DNA of 64,000 bases, from the NCBI RefSeq assembly GCF_016028255.1, contig NZ_CP065707.1:124001-188000 (forward strand), given 5' to 3'. Below, piece after piece: positions 35,482 through 46,353 of this stretch. Position numbers and translations under genes: made by a program. This stretch comes from Streptococcus oralis. GTDB taxonomy: Bacteria > Bacillota > Bacilli > Lactobacillales > Streptococcaceae. Within the stretch, counting starts at the first letter, position 1; the number at the start of each line of letters is the position of its first letter. The notes under the pieces were generated by a model that was given only the letters and a program-made list of their open reading frames with translations, made no database searches and was not told the origin of the DNA.

Positions 35482-37710
35482 TCAACTTTTTCTCCTAGTC
35501 AGATAATGAAAACCTCCAATCGCCACTGCTAGAATGGCAACATAGAGCATCTGATTGGCTTCTAAAGGCACAAAAGCTCCTTGCAGGATAAAAGTATTGG
35601 CAAGTACGCCAACAAGGGCTGCAAGGCTCAAAAACGTGAGCAAGAGTAGCTTGTATCGATTAAAGGGAAGGCTGACCTTGGCAACCAGGCACAGACCATT
35701 GATCAAAGCAAGGAGGAAGCAAATAAATTTGACCTGACCTGGGACAGTGATAAAGAAGTTCGTCAAGAGAACACTAGCGACTAGAATGCCACCACCAATC
35801 GCCGCGTTGGTTAGAATATCTCTCATAAAATGTGTGCTAACCTTTTCTTTATTGGACTCAAAAGTCAGGAAGAAGGATGGAATCCCAATCGTAATGGCTG
35901 AAATGATTGTAAACTGAATGGGGATAAAGGCAAATTCCAAACCAAATATCACACTTAGAATCGCAAATACAATGGAAAAGAAAGTCTTTGTTAGAAAGAG
36001 GGAGGCGACTTTTTGGATGTTATTGATGACACGGCGGCCTTCCATCAAGATATCATAAAATACTGCAAAATCATCAGTGAGAAAGACGATATTGGAGACG
36101 CTTTTAGCTGCGCTAGTAGCACCATTCATGGCAAAACTAATATCTGCTTTCTTGAGAGCCAGAACATCATTGACCCCGTCGCCACTCATAGCAACTGTTT
36201 TACCAGCATTTTGCAAAACGGTCACCATCTTTTCTTTCTGTTCAGGTGTCACCCGACCAAAGATGTCATGTTCCAAGACCACTCTTTCAAAGTCCTCATC
36301 ACTCACCTTGGTCATATCAATTGCTCGCGCTGATTCTTTAAATCCTGCCTTACGAGCAACCCCATATACAGCCACATGATTATCCCCACTGATAATCTTC
36401 ACTTCAACACCTTGTGACTCGAAATAGTCAAAGGTTTCCTTGGTATTATCCTTGATCTCATCTGACAGAACGACATGCCCTAATAGTTCCATATCGTCTG
36501 GGCTTGTAATCTGGTCCTTGCTATGAGCAAGCGATAAGATTCGAAAACCTTGCTGTTTTAGATGTTCATAGTAAGGATCCATCGCTTGGGTAAAGCCGAG
36601 AAACTCATAAGCCCCGAAGAAATAGGTTCCACCGTCTTTTACTTGAACAAAGGAATACTTGTTTTTACTTGAAAAGGCACCAACTTCTTGAACGTCCCAC
36701 TTTTTCTCACAGGTTAAGTAAGTCTTCAGAGCCCGCGACGTCGCATTTTCATCCTCAAAATAAGCCAGATACGAAGACAGTTTCTCTGCTAAATTAGCAT
36801 CCATTTCTCGGACCTTCATATTACCAGTCGTGATGGTTCCTGTCTTATCAAAACAAAGAACATCTACACGCGCCAAGGTCTCCACACAGTATAGTTCCTG
36901 CACCAGAACCTTCTTTTTAGCCAGCTTCATGGCCGCTACCGCCAGAGACACACTGACCAGGAGAATCAATCCCTCTGGAATCATGCCGACCAAGGCTCCA
37001 GAACTTCCTAAGACAATCTCAACATAAGACCGCCCTAGACTAAAACCTCTGACATAGAGCAGAATGGCAACTGGCACCAGCAAGATAGAGACGATTTTTA
37101 GAATCTTATCCATGTAATCGCGTAGTTGAGAAGGATATTTTTTAAATTCCTTGCTGGATTTTGCGAGTTTATTGATGTAGCTATCGGGACCCACAGCCGT
37201 TGCCGTAACCAGACAAGTACCGCTGACGACATTGCTTCCGCTCATCAGCTTATCACCAACCGTTTTAAAGATCGAATCACTCTCACCAGTCAGCAAAGAC
37301 TCATCCACTTCAATATTCCCTTCAAGCACTTCTGCATCGACAGGCACCTGATCACCCAGATTGAGATGCAGATACTCCCCTAGAACTATGTCCTCCGGAT
37401 CAATCTCAATCGTTTGACCATCTCGGTTGACCCTATACTTACTTTTACCAAGCAAACTTAGCTTTTCCAGAGCATTTTTTGAACGCACTTCTTGGAAAAT
37501 ACCGATGGCTGTATTGATAGCAATCACACCTAAAAAGAGCATATTTTCAAATCGCAAGGTTGTGGCTACCAGAACTGCCAGAGCCAAGTTCATGGCATTA
37601 AAGAAGGTAAAGATATTTGAAACGACGATTTCCTTTGTTGTTTTATAAGGTTTAATGTCACTAATATTTCGTTGACGATCCTTGATGTCTTGACTGCTTA
37701 AATACTTCAT
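35482..37710 (-). CDS. Cation-transporting P-type ATPase (E1-E2, CtpE-like)
   Basis: A 742-residue pump, shorter than classic P2 ATPases. TGES at 141-144 (actuator), PEGL at 245-248 (membrane helix 4), the phosphorylated aspartate D288 in CFDKTGTITTG, and GDGVNDVLALKKADISFAM are all present; there is no N-terminal heavy-metal domain. The PEGL motif and size resemble the CtpE group, linked to calcium in mycobacteria; the ion here is unproven. ATG 37710 has GGAG upstream; a longer frame to 37767 has no better start. Ends RYLTRRKS-like after about eight to ten helices. Confidence 0.85.
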   Translation of the reverse strand: MKYLSSQDIKDRQRNISDIKPYKTTKEIVVSNIFTFFNAMNLALAVLVATTLRFENMLFLGVIAINTAIGIFQEVRSKNALEKLSLLGKSKYRVNRDGQTIEIDPEDIVLGEYLHLNLGDQVPVDAEVLEGNIEVDESLLTGESDSIFKTVGDKLMSGSNVVSGTCLVTATAVGPDSYINKLAKSSKEFKKYPSQLRDYMDKILKIVSILLVPVAILLYVRGFSLGRSYVEIVLGSSGALVGMIPEGLILLVSVSLAVAAMKLAKKKVLVQELYCVETLARVDVLCFDKTGTITTGNMKVREMDANLAEKLSSYLAYFEDENATSRALKTYLTCEKKWDVQEVGAFSSKNKYSFVQVKDGGTYFFGAYEFLGFTQAMDPYYEHLKQQGFRILSLAHSKDQITSPDDMELLGHVVLSDEIKDNTKETFDYFESQGVEVKIISGDNHVAVYGVARKAGFKESARAIDMTKVSDEDFERVVLEHDIFGRVTPEQKEKMVTVLQNAGKTVAMSGDGVNDVLALKKADISFAMNGATSAAKSVSNIVFLTDDFAVFYDILMEGRRVINNIQKVASLFLTKTFFSIVFAILSVIFGLEFAFIPIQFTIISAITIGIPSFFLTFESNKEKVSTHFMRDILTNAAIGGGILVASVLLTNFFITVPGQVKFICFLLALINGLCLVAKVSLPFNRYKLLLLTFLSLAALVGVLANTFILQGAFVPLEANQMLYVAILAVAIGGFHYLTRRKS

Positions 37711-37832
37711 TTCTACTCCGATATCCTTTTGTACTACTATAATAACACATATCCTTTCCTCTGTCACTTAAAGACTTAAAATAAGAAGAACTCCCTTGGT
37801 AAGCATCATCTATCGCCACTTTAAGAAGAACT

Positions 37833-37865
37833 TAAAAAGAGGCTAGGATTTCCCTAACCTCTTTT
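37833..37865 (-). terminator. Terminator of pepC
   Basis: AAAAGAGGTTAGG / CCTAGCCTCTTTT (37835-37847 and 37853-37865, one G-U), with a minus-strand T-run. Confidence 0.9.
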
Positions 37866-37874
37866 CTTTATGAT

Positions 37875-39209
37875 TTATTCTGCCAAGGCACCCATTGGAT
37901 CCCATGGTGCTAACACGATTGGTTCTGCTTCATAGGCAGCTCGTTCTTCTGCTGTCAACAATTCCTTACGAACAACGATTTGGTAAGTGTATTCGTCCAT
38001 CCAAGCGTCTGAGGCAACAAAGTAACCATCTGTACCGACCTTGTCTCCCCAAGAGTTCTCAACCTTCCACTTGGTTGACTTGCCGTTTTCATCCAAGTCC
38101 ACACCTGTCAAGACCATGGCGTGGGTCATCAAGCTTTCGCTGTAGTCCAAGCGTCCAGCCTTGTCTTGAGTGAGTTGAATGTCCATGCTTGATTCAAAGT
38201 CATAAACATCTGTCGCAAGGATTCCAGCTTTACGGTTGCTGAGTTGGCCGACATCTGAACCAAACCAAACAGTTTCTCCTGTCTGCATTTGGGCAATCGC
38301 CAATTCTTTCAAGCGCTCCATTGGAACGTTGATATAACGAACTGCACGGCTACCGACGACATTTCCCAACATCTCAACTGTATAAGATTTACCGTAAGGT
38401 TTGTCGGTAGTTGGAGCATTGATAACCGAAACATAATCTTCTAGAGGAAGATTGACATATTTCTTGTAAAACTCTTGTGGTGTGATGCCCTTTTCACTTT
38501 GGTAGTTATCATCCTTGTCACGATAAGCAAAGTCAAACTGACGTGGTGGAAGACCCAAGGACATGGCAAGGAAGTTAAAGATTTCTTGCAAGAGGTCTTC
38601 TTTCTTAGCTTGAACAGTCGCTTGGTCTGCACCAGAAGCCAACAAATCACGCAAGATTTGAGCATCTTGGCGAAGCAATTTGTTGAGAATAGCATTTAGC
38701 TCACGGCTGTTGCTAGATGAGATAGACTCGGGATAAACAGACTTAGGCACGACACCGTATTTCTCAAAGAGGGCAACGACCATATCCCACTGTCCACCGT
38801 CTTGTTGAGGTGTTTGGAGTAGGAAGCTAACCTTGCGGCTCGTCAATTCTTGGTCTGCAGTCGCAATGACTTGCTCCAAGAACCAGTTTGATTTCTCATA
38901 CTTGTCCCAGAAGAAGGTGTGGGCTTGTGACAGTTCAAAGTTTTCGAGCTTGTATTGAGAGATGAGTTTGTGACGGAAGGTATTAAGGGCTGCAAACATC
39001 CAGCAACGACCAGAGGCTTTCTGGTTGGTAACCTTGTCCTTGGTCAAATCAAGCGAGAAAACAGGTGTATTGTCTACATGGCTTTGACGGCGTTCTAGAG
39101 CTGCAAAAATTCCGTTGTGGCTAGCTGCGTTTTCGATCGCTTGGTATTTGACATTTGCTTCATAGTTGGCAAATAATTTATCAGTAAATGATTCTTGAAT
39201 CGCGTTCAT
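37875..39209 (-). CDS. pepC: Aminopeptidase C (bleomycin hydrolase family)
   Basis: Cytosolic C1B cysteine aminopeptidase of 444 residues, working on peptides taken up by Ami/Ali systems. The catalytic cysteine is C69 in ASGRCWMFAALN, histidine in MTHAMVLTGVD and asparagine in KVENSWGDKVG. The C-terminus ends APWDPMGALAE, the self-processing tail typical of the family. ATG 39209 follows AAGGAGG. Monocistronic. Confidence 0.97.
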   Translation of the reverse strand: MNAIQESFTDKLFANYEANVKYQAIENAASHNGIFAALERRQSHVDNTPVFSLDLTKDKVTNQKASGRCWMFAALNTFRHKLISQYKLENFELSQAHTFFWDKYEKSNWFLEQVIATADQELTSRKVSFLLQTPQQDGGQWDMVVALFEKYGVVPKSVYPESISSSNSRELNAILNKLLRQDAQILRDLLASGADQATVQAKKEDLLQEIFNFLAMSLGLPPRQFDFAYRDKDDNYQSEKGITPQEFYKKYVNLPLEDYVSVINAPTTDKPYGKSYTVEMLGNVVGSRAVRYINVPMERLKELAIAQMQTGETVWFGSDVGQLSNRKAGILATDVYDFESSMDIQLTQDKAGRLDYSESLMTHAMVLTGVDLDENGKSTKWKVENSWGDKVGTDGYFVASDAWMDEYTYQIVVRKELLTAEERAAYEAEPIVLAPWDPMGALAE

Positions 39210-39273
39210 AGATTCCTCCTTTTATTCTACTGTCTATTATAACTCTTTTCACAAATGAAGCAACTGAAAAACG

Positions 39274-39304
39274 AAAAAGGCAGGGACATTCTCCTCGCCT
39301 TTTT
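39274..39304 (-). terminator. Terminator of rsuA
   Basis: AAAAAGGC ... GCCTTTTT stem with a partly paired interior and minus-strand T-run, about 20 bases after the stop. Confidence 0.7.
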
Positions 39305-39320
39305 ACTAACATATATTGAA

Positions 39321-40043
39321 CTAGCCTACGCTTGCAAGTAGGTTTTCTACTTCCTCCTTGCTCAAACGACGCCATTCTCCCCGTTTCAAATTCTCATCCA
39401 AAACTAGAGTCCCCATCGTCAAACGTTGCAGGTCTATTACTTCCTTGCCACAGTAAGCTACCATGCGTTTGACTTGATGAAACTTCCCTTCAGCAATGGT
39501 CACACGAACCAGACTTTGATTCTTTTCTCTATCAATAGACACAAGCTCCAGCTTAGCCGGCTGGCAGGTAAAGTCCTTGAGCGGAATGCCCTTGGCAAAT
39601 GTCTCCACATCTTCTTGGGTCATAATACCTTTGACTTGAGCTAGATAAGTCTTATCCACATGACGTTTAGGCGAAAGAAGAGCATGGGCAAGCTGGCCGT
39701 CATTGGTCAAAAGCAGGAGGCCATGCGTGTCAATATCCAAGCGCCCTACTGGAAAAACTTCCTTGGTCCGAGCAATATCATCCAACAAGTCCAACACTGT
39801 TCTGTGTTTAGAATCCTCAGTCGCTGAAATGACTCCTTGGGGCTTGTTCATCATGTAGTAGACAAACTCTTCATACTCCAGCACTTGGCCATCAAAGCGA
39901 ATCTCATCTCTTTCTTCATTAATCTGCAATTTAGCTGACTTTTCTTTTTTACCATTTACTGTCACGCGTCCAGCCTTGAGCAAGTTTTTGACTTCTGTCC
40001 GACTCCCCACAGCACAGGCAACTAAAAATTTATCTAATCTCAT
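39321..40043 (-). CDS. rsuA: 16S rRNA pseudouridine synthase (RsuA/RluB family)
   Basis: A 240-residue pseudouridine synthase. N-terminal S4 RNA-binding domain (MRLDKFLVACAVGSRTEVKNLLKAGRV in its first 60 residues), catalytic aspartate in FPVGRLDIDTHGLLLLTNDG. Probable substrate is U516 of 16S rRNA by family. The ATG at 40043 begins only six bases after an extended -10 TGATATAAT, so the mRNA is probably leaderless, and no ribosome site is seen. Confidence 0.9.
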   Translation of the reverse strand: MRLDKFLVACAVGSRTEVKNLLKAGRVTVNGKKEKSAKLQINEERDEIRFDGQVLEYEEFVYYMMNKPQGVISATEDSKHRTVLDLLDDIARTKEVFPVGRLDIDTHGLLLLTNDGQLAHALLSPKRHVDKTYLAQVKGIMTQEDVETFAKGIPLKDFTCQPAKLELVSIDREKNQSLVRVTIAEGKFHQVKRMVAYCGKEVIDLQRLTMGTLVLDENLKRGEWRRLSKEEVENLLASVG

Positions 40044-40049
40044 AGAACT

Positions 40050-40058
40050 ATTATATCA
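40050..40058 (-). promoter_or_regulatory. Extended -10 promoter giving a probable leaderless rsuA mRNA
   Basis: Minus-strand TGATATAAT followed by AGTTCT and then the ATG. It directly follows the terminator of the pepS unit. Confidence 0.65.
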
Positions 40059-40063
40059 TACTC

Positions 40064-40099
40064 AAAAGGAGGCTGGTACAATGACCAACCTCCTTTTCT
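40064..40099 (-). terminator. Terminator of the pepS-GlsB unit
   Basis: 14-bp stem AAAAGGAGGTTGGT / ACCAGCCTCCTTTT with one G-U; poly-T also on the plus strand. Confidence 0.85.
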
Positions 40100-40115
40100 T
40101 TTCAGATTTAGGAAC

Positions 40116-40346
40116 TTAACTTCCTCGTCTCCAGAAGATAGCTAAGACAAGCATGGCTCCCAAAACGGCAGGAATAACAGCTGTTCCCGCTAAAATTGGT
40201 CCCCAAGTTCCAAAGAGCAGATGCCCCAGAAAGGCACCAATCCAGCCGAGAAACATCTTCCCAAAGCATCCCATACTTTCTCCGCGATTGGTCAAAGCAC
40301 CTGCCAAGAGTCCCACTAGGAGACCAACAAACATACTTCCTAGCAT
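40116..40346 (-). CDS. GlsB/YeaQ/YmgE family stress-response membrane protein
   Basis: A 76-residue protein with three hydrophobic segments and the family's glycine-rich GLLVGLLAGALTNRG, GWIGAFLGHLLFG and PAVLGAMLVLAIFW. GlsB-type proteins are membrane anchors or stress proteins; function here is unknown. ATG 40346 follows TAAGGAG, nine bases after the pepS stop, so it is co-transcribed with pepS. Confidence 0.88.
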   Translation of the reverse strand: MLGSMFVGLLVGLLAGALTNRGESMGCFGKMFLGWIGAFLGHLLFGTWGPILAGTAVIPAVLGAMLVLAIFWRRGS

Positions 40347-40355
40347 TGTAACTCC

Positions 40356-41597
40356 TTAAATTGCCCAATCTCCATTGCGGAAAAGGGGTACGCGTGTTCC
40401 ATCCTCACGGATACCATCGATATCCATCTGATTAGAACCAATCATAAAGTCCACGTGAACATCTGAACGGTTAAGTCCCGCAGCTTCAAGTTCTTCTTCG
40501 CTCATCTCTGCGCCACCAACGACGCTAGTCGCATAGGCTGCACCGATAGCCAAGTGGTTTGAAGCATTCTCATCGAAAAGGGTGTTGAAGAAGGTAATGC
40601 CTGATTGAGAAATTGGACTTGGATCTGGTACCAAGGCACATTCACCCAAGGCACGCGCGCCCGCATTTTCAAAGACAAGGTCTTTCATGACCTGATCACC
40701 CTTCTCAGCTGAAATATCCACGATTTGACCATCCTTGAAGGTTACTTTAATCCCTTCGATGATATTGCCGTTATAGCTAAGTGGTTTTGTAGAAGTTACA
40801 TAACCATCTGCACGACGGAAGTCAGGGGCCGTAAAGACTTCTTCTGTCGGCATATTTGGCAAGAATCCTTCGTCCTGTGCATTGACAGCACCAGCTGATT
40901 CCCAAACGTGGTTCTTTGGCAAGCCAAGAGTCAAATCTGTCCCTGGCGCTGTGTAGTGAAGGGCTGAGAATTGTTCTTTATTTAGCATTTCTGCCTTGCT
41001 CTTGAGGATAGCTGCATGCTCTTCCCAAGCCTTAACGGGATCTTCTTCGTAGACACGGCAAGTTTTGAAGATTTGGTCCCAGAGGAGGTCAACTGCTTCT
41101 TCGTCGCTTGTGGCATTTGGAAAGACTTTCTTAGCCCATTCAAGTCCAGCAGCGGCTGCTACAGTCCAGCTAACTTTGTTGGATTGCGTTGCGATACGCA
41201 TTGGCTTCATGGCAAGTCCCATAGCTTTGGCAGAAGCCGAAAGCTTGTCAGCGTCTACTCCGTTCAAGGCACCTGGATCAGAAGAACGGACACCAAGACG
41301 GCTAGCCTTGTTTTCCAAGAGGTAGTTCATCTCAGCAATCTTGTATTCTGGCACATTGTCTAGACGCTCCATCGGCGCGTGGAGGAATTTCTCACGGTTG
41401 ATGACATCATCTGTCCACTGAACGATGACCTCATGCGCACCCAAAGCATAAGCTTCTTTGACGATCAAGTGAGCCAACTCGCGTTGCTCCACATCGATAG
41501 AGAGAGCCAAGGTGTGACCAGGTTGTACGTTAATTCCGTTCGCAACCAACAATTTCGCATATTTTTCTAGATTTTCTTTAAAATTTGGTAAAACCAT
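40356..41597 (-). CDS. pepS: Aminopeptidase PepS (M29 family)
   Basis: A 413-residue metallo-aminopeptidase of the thermophilic M29 family. Visible metal-site segments include NIIEGIKVTFKDGQIV, ALGECALVPDPSPIS, FFNTLFDENASNHLAIGAAY and SDVHVDFMIGS. It works with PepC in cytosolic peptide use. ATG 41597 follows AAAGGAAG. The unit continues into the small GlsB-like gene. Confidence 0.95.
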   Translation of the reverse strand: MVLPNFKENLEKYAKLLVANGINVQPGHTLALSIDVEQRELAHLIVKEAYALGAHEVIVQWTDDVINREKFLHAPMERLDNVPEYKIAEMNYLLENKASRLGVRSSDPGALNGVDADKLSASAKAMGLAMKPMRIATQSNKVSWTVAAAAGLEWAKKVFPNATSDEEAVDLLWDQIFKTCRVYEEDPVKAWEEHAAILKSKAEMLNKEQFSALHYTAPGTDLTLGLPKNHVWESAGAVNAQDEGFLPNMPTEEVFTAPDFRRADGYVTSTKPLSYNGNIIEGIKVTFKDGQIVDISAEKGDQVMKDLVFENAGARALGECALVPDPSPISQSGITFFNTLFDENASNHLAIGAAYATSVVGGAEMSEEELEAAGLNRSDVHVDFMIGSNQMDIDGIREDGTRVPLFRNGDWAI

Positions 41598-41612
41598 TCT
41601 ATTCTTCCTTTT

Positions 41613-41765
41613 CTATTTTTCTTTCAAAGCAGAAAACAATCCTGCTAAAGCAATGGCACCAGACAAGAGTGCTGTCGATAGAATAATTGTTTCATCTGCC
41701 AGCTCTAACTGATAGTCAAAAACCTTTTCAGCTGGTTTATCTTCTGCAAAAATTCTTAGTTTCAT
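41613..41765 (-). CDS. Small hydrophobic protein of 50 residues, unknown
   Basis: A short frame reading MKLRIFAEDKPAEKVFDYQL, then LADETIILSTALLSG and a hydrophobic stretch ending LAGLFSALKEK. GAGGAA lies eight bases upstream of ATG 41765. It starts 20 bases after the polC stop and ends 15 bases before the pepS start, in the same direction, filling the gap completely. One membrane or amphipathic helix (about 27-46) is likely. No function is known to me. Confidence 0.65.
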   Translation of the reverse strand: MKLRIFAEDKPAEKVFDYQLELADETIILSTALLSGAIALAGLFSALKEK

Positions 41766-41785
41766 TTTACTATTCCTCATCTCCT

Positions 41786-44700
41786 TTAAAACAACTCATC
41801 AAACAAACTCAACTGGTTATCCTCTGGCATATTTCCGAGAATCCCCATTTCATCCATCTTTTCAACCAAGGTTGATGAGAGTCCACCGCGCTTGCGTAGT
41901 TCTGTCTTAGAGAGGAACTCACCCTCTTCACGCGCACGCACCAACTGCTTAGCAACGTTCTCTCCCAGACCATCCATTGCTACAAATGGTGGAATGAGGG
42001 TATCCCCATCAATGAGGAACTCTGTCGCCTGACTACGATAAAGATCGAGTTTGCCAAACTTAAAGCCACGTTCCCACATTTCATTGACAATCTCAAGAGT
42101 TGTATAGAGGTCAATTTCCACATTAGAGGCTTCATTGTTCTTCCGTTTTTCAGCGATTTCTTCCATTCTGCGCTTAATAGCATCCAAGCCGGCACCCATG
42201 GTCTTGATATCAAAGGCCTTGGCGCGGATAGAGAAGTAAGCACAGTAATAATAAATCGGATGGTGAACCTTGAAGTAGGCCACACGCAAGGCCATCATAA
42301 CGTAGGCTGCCGCATGGGCTTTGGGGAACATATACTTGATTTTCCCACAAGACTCGATATACCACTCGGGCACCTTATTGGCCTTCATAGCTTCGATATA
42401 GCCATTTCGCTCCTCTTCGGAAATCTTCAACCACAAACCCTTACGTACCCGTTCCATGATGGTAAAGGCCATCTTAGGTTCGAGACCAGCATGCATGAGG
42501 TAAACCATGATGTCATCCCGACAACCAATAACGGTTGATAGGTCTGCAATTCCTTGCTTGATCAAATCTTGTGCATTTCCTAACCACACATCGGTACCGT
42601 GAGACAACCCAGACAGCTGAAGCAACTCTGCAAAAGTTGTCGGATGCGTCTCATCTACCATCCCACGTACGAAGTTGGTTCCAAACTCTGGAATCCCCAG
42701 CATACCCGTCGGTGTTCCGATTTGTTCAGGAGTCACCCCTAGCACATCAGTCCCTGAAAAGAGGGCCATCACACCTTCATCATCCATAGGAATTTCATTA
42801 GGATCAATACCAGACAAGTCCTGCAATTTTCGAATCATGGTCGGATCATCATGCCCCAGCACATCGAGTTTGAGGACATTCTCATCGATATCGTGGAAGT
42901 TAAAGTGGGTGGTCTGCCATTCAGCCGTCACGTCATCCGCTGGATACTGGACTGGCGTAAAGTCGTAAACATCCATGTAGTTAGGGATAACAACGATTCC
43001 CCCTGGGTGTTGTCCCGTTGTCCGCTTGACACCAGCAGCACCTTGAGCTAGCCGCTCCACCTCTGCATCACGATAGAACTTGCCATAATCTCTCTCATAG
43101 CCCTTGACAAAGCCATAGGCAGTCTTAGCAGCTACCGTACCAACCGTTCCTGCACGGAAGGCATATTCCTCACCAAAGATATCACGCACATCCAAGTGGG
43201 CGCTAGGCTGGTCTTCTCCCGAGAAGTTCAAGTCAATATCGGGAACCTTGTCCCCATCAAAACCAAGGAAGGTCTCAAACGGAATATCCTGCCCATTTTT
43301 GCTGAGTTTATGACCACAGTTTGGACAGTCCTTATTGGGCATATCAAAACCTGAACCGTAAGAACCATCCGTGATAAACTCGCTGTACTGACACTGACCA
43401 CAAATATAATGAGGAGAGAGAGGATTAACCTCCGTAATCCCAATCATAGTCGCAACAAAACTGGACCCAACAGACCCACGAGAACCAACCAAGTAGCCTC
43501 GTTCATTGGAACGTTGCACCAGCATCTGCGATGCCAGATAAATCACGGCAAATCCATTCCCCAGAATAGAAGTCAATTCTTTTTCAATCCGCAAATCAAC
43601 GATATCTGGCAACGGATTTCCATAAATTTCAAAAGCTTTCTTATAGGTCAACTCAGCAACCGTTTCTTCAGCCTTATCGATGAAAGGTGTGTACAAGTCA
43701 CCTTTTACAACCTCAACGGGTTCAAAGATATCTGCCAAGGCATTGGTATTTTCAATAACCAGTTTACGAGCCAGTTCCTCGCCTAAGAAGGCAAATTCAT
43801 CCAACATCTCATTAGTCGTTCGAAAATGAGCTTTCGGAAGAGGAGCTGGTTGGGCATGTTCACCATGACCGATGGTTCGGTTAATCATAGCCCCTTGCCC
43901 CAAACTACGTACGATAATTTCACGGTAAATCTCTTCTTCCGGTTCGATATAATGGACATTTCCCGTAGCTAGAACAGGCTTACCAAGACGGTCTCCAACC
44001 TCTATCAAACTTTTGATAATAGTCTGGAGTTCCTCCATATCCTTGACCTGCTCCTTGGCAATCAAGGGAGCATAGATAGCTGGTGGCATGACCTCGATAA
44101 AGTCATAATACTTGGCCACTTCAACCGCCGCGTCCACACCTTGGGAAACGACTGCGTCAAAAACTTCACCCTCCGAGCAAGCCGACCCCAAAATCAAACC
44201 CTCCCGATGGGCATCTAGAACCGTTCTCGGAATCCGTGGCACCCCTTCAAAATACTTGGTGTTAGACAAAGAAACCAGCTTAAAAATATTTTTTAAACCA
44301 ACTTGATTCTTGACATAAATAGTCGCATGCTTGATTCGAGCTTTTTTATAAGAGTCTGGACTGATTAGATCAATATTTAACCTAGCCAGATCGGTCACAC
44401 CATGTTTTTCTGCTACCTCTTTGATAAAGATGAAAAGCAGACGACCTGTAGCTTCCGCATCGTAATTAGCCATGTGGTGGTGTTCAAGTGCTACACCAAA
44501 ACGCTTGGTCAAAGGCCCCAAACCATGGCGTTTATACTCAGGATAGAGATTTCTAGCAAACTCCAGCGTATCGATGACTGGCTGGCTAATCTTAGGCAGA
44601 CCATGACGCTCATAGTTAGCATTCATAAAGCCAACGTCAAAGGTCGCATTGTGAGCAACTAAGACTGTATCCTTGCAAAACTCTTGGAATTCTTGTAAAA

Positions 44701-46177
44701 CTTGTTCCAGTGGTTTGGCATTTTTGACATGATCATCTGTAATACCTGTTAACTCAGTAGTAAAGGCTGACAAGGGATGCCCAGGATTGATAAATTCATC
44801 AAATTCGGCAATAACATTCCCCTTGTACATCTTAGAGGCCGCAACCTGAATCAAGTCATTATAGATGGCTGAAAGTCCCGTCGTTTCCACGTCAAAAACT
44901 ACATAGGTCGCTTCTGACAAGTCCATCTCCACTTCGTTGTAAACGATAGGGACACGGTCCTCCACGATATTGGCTTCCATTCCATAGATAAGTTGAATTC
45001 CAGCTTTCTTAGCTGCCTTGTAGCCATGTGGGAAGGACTGGACATTCCCATGGTCCGTGATGGCAACCGCCTTGTGTCCCCACTTAGCAGCTGTCGCAAC
45101 GATTTCTTCAACCTCTGGTAAAGCATCCATGGTTGACATATTGGTATGAGCATGAAACTCAATCCGACGCTCACCTTCTGGCATCAAATCCTTCCGCTCA
45201 TAGTGAACAACTTCCTGCACATCCTGCACGTTCATGGTCAAATCGCGTGTGAAGTTATTCATCTCTACATTTCCACGAACTCGGAGCCAAGAATTCTTCT
45301 TAATGATGTCAAACTTCTGAGCCTCTTCTTCATTCTTAACCCATTTTTGCATTGAAAAACTTGAAGTGTAGTCCGTCATTTTAAAATTGATCAAAACGCG
45401 ACCAGTTCTGGTCACTTTATGTTCCACATCAAAAACGACCCCTTCAAAGACTAGACGATTTTCCTCAGTTGTCACGTCGATCATCTGGGTAACTTCTGCC
45501 TTATCTAGTTTTGGCTTAGCCGCAGCTTTTTTAGCCTGAAAATCGAAGGCTGGTTTCTCTTCTACTGGAGGAGGAGCCATTTGTTCTAGTTGTTCCATAG
45601 CCCGCAAAGCCTCTTCATTGGCAGCCTGTACAATTTGTTCATTCTCCGTATGGAAGGCTTTCTCCTGCTCTTGTGTAAGGGCATCATTCTTTTCTATTTG
45701 GCATACAAAAGCTGGAAAACCAAACTTTTCAAGTTGCTTTGCTAAATTAGGAAGATGATTTTTCTTAAAGTGTTCCTTATCAATCGCCTCTGAACCTTCA
45801 ATAAAGAGTTGATTTCCTTCCGCACGAACTTGCAAATTCTGATAAAGAGACTTAAATCCTTGGCTAGCACATGGACCTTCAGAAAAAGCCTCCCTATAGT
45901 AGGCCTGCAAGAGTTCATTTGAAAATTCCTGAGAGAGCACCTTGATTTCGAAAACAGCTTTATTCCCAGTCTTAGAAAATTCTTCACTAAGCCCTTTCTT
46001 TAACTCTAGAAATATTTCGATAGGTAAAATTTTAGAAAATACAAAATGAAATTCCCAAATCTTACTAATTTTATGAACCACAACACGCTCAATACTTGCA
46101 TCAACAAGAGCAGGATCCTGTCGCAGCTGATCAGAGATTCCCAGTTGATTCATTAAAATTTCAAACTTACTTGACAT
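41786..46177 (-). CDS. polC: DNA polymerase III alpha subunit, PolC type
   Basis: The essential replicative polymerase of Firmicutes, 1463 residues. Order: N-terminal domains (1-230), OB fold (about 235-320, [16 protein letters not shown]), PHP domain beginning [16 protein letters not shown] split by the 3'-5' exonuclease ([19 protein letters not shown]), the zinc knuckle CGQCQYSEF...CPNCGHKL, the palm aspartates in PDIDLNFSG and the fingers/HhH region. It has its own leader region with extended -10 motifs upstream. Length is normal. Confidence 0.98.
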   Translation of the reverse strand: MSSKFEILMNQLGISDQLRQDPALVDASIERVVVHKISKIWEFHFVFSKILPIEIFLELKKGLSEEFSKTGNKAVFEIKVLSQEFSNELLQAYYREAFSEGPCASQGFKSLYQNLQVRAEGNQLFIEGSEAIDKEHFKKNHLPNLAKQLEKFGFPAFVCQIEKNDALTQEQEKAFHTENEQIVQAANEEALRAMEQLEQMAPPPVEEKPAFDFQAKKAAAKPKLDKAEVTQMIDVTTEENRLVFEGVVFDVEHKVTRTGRVLINFKMTDYTSSFSMQKWVKNEEEAQKFDIIKKNSWLRVRGNVEMNNFTRDLTMNVQDVQEVVHYERKDLMPEGERRIEFHAHTNMSTMDALPEVEEIVATAAKWGHKAVAITDHGNVQSFPHGYKAAKKAGIQLIYGMEANIVEDRVPIVYNEVEMDLSEATYVVFDVETTGLSAIYNDLIQVAASKMYKGNVIAEFDEFINPGHPLSAFTTELTGITDDHVKNAKPLEQVLQEFQEFCKDTVLVAHNATFDVGFMNANYERHGLPKISQPVIDTLEFARNLYPEYKRHGLGPLTKRFGVALEHHHMANYDAEATGRLLFIFIKEVAEKHGVTDLARLNIDLISPDSYKKARIKHATIYVKNQVGLKNIFKLVSLSNTKYFEGVPRIPRTVLDAHREGLILGSACSEGEVFDAVVSQGVDAAVEVAKYYDFIEVMPPAIYAPLIAKEQVKDMEELQTIIKSLIEVGDRLGKPVLATGNVHYIEPEEEIYREIIVRSLGQGAMINRTIGHGEHAQPAPLPKAHFRTTNEMLDEFAFLGEELARKLVIENTNALADIFEPVEVVKGDLYTPFIDKAEETVAELTYKKAFEIYGNPLPDIVDLRIEKELTSILGNGFAVIYLASQMLVQRSNERGYLVGSRGSVGSSFVATMIGITEVNPLSPHYICGQCQYSEFITDGSYGSGFDMPNKDCPNCGHKLSKNGQDIPFETFLGFDGDKVPDIDLNFSGEDQPSAHLDVRDIFGEEYAFRAGTVGTVAAKTAYGFVKGYERDYGKFYRDAEVERLAQGAAGVKRTTGQHPGGIVVIPNYMDVYDFTPVQYPADDVTAEWQTTHFNFHDIDENVLKLDVLGHDDPTMIRKLQDLSGIDPNEIPMDDEGVMALFSGTDVLGVTPEQIGTPTGMLGIPEFGTNFVRGMVDETHPTTFAELLQLSGLSHGTDVWLGNAQDLIKQGIADLSTVIGCRDDIMVYLMHAGLEPKMAFTIMERVRKGLWLKISEEERNGYIEAMKANKVPEWYIESCGKIKYMFPKAHAAAYVMMALRVAYFKVHHPIYYYCAYFSIRAKAFDIKTMGAGLDAIKRRMEEIAEKRKNNEASNVEIDLYTTLEIVNEMWERGFKFGKLDLYRSQATEFLIDGDTLIPPFVAMDGLGENVAKQLVRAREEGEFLSKTELRKRGGLSSTLVEKMDEMGILGNMPEDNQLSLFDELF

Positions 46178-46320
46178 TCAATTTCCTCACATTATTCTCT
46201 TACTATTTTACCATAATTAAAGAAAATATATAGCCAGTACCATCTCCCTCGCGACTTAGATGGAAAGATTTTATCATACTTGTAATAGATAAAACTATAC
46301 TGACTCGTAGTCACATATTA

Positions 46321-46349
46321 AAAAGTGAGATGATTTTCATCTCACTTTT
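46321..46349 (-). terminator. Terminator of bglA
   Basis: Perfect 13-bp stem AAAAGTGAGATGA / TCATCTCACTTTT with a three-base loop and minus-strand T-run. Confidence 0.9.
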
Positions 46350-46353
46350 ATTC

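Noticed and set aside
37820..37840. TTTAAG...CTTAAA as a third CiaR box
   Set aside because: The halves are inverted rather than direct repeats, and no promoter element is correctly spaced.
42260..43786. Several open frames on the plus strand inside polC
   Set aside because: Antisense shadows of an intact essential gene, without ribosome sites or plausible protein composition.
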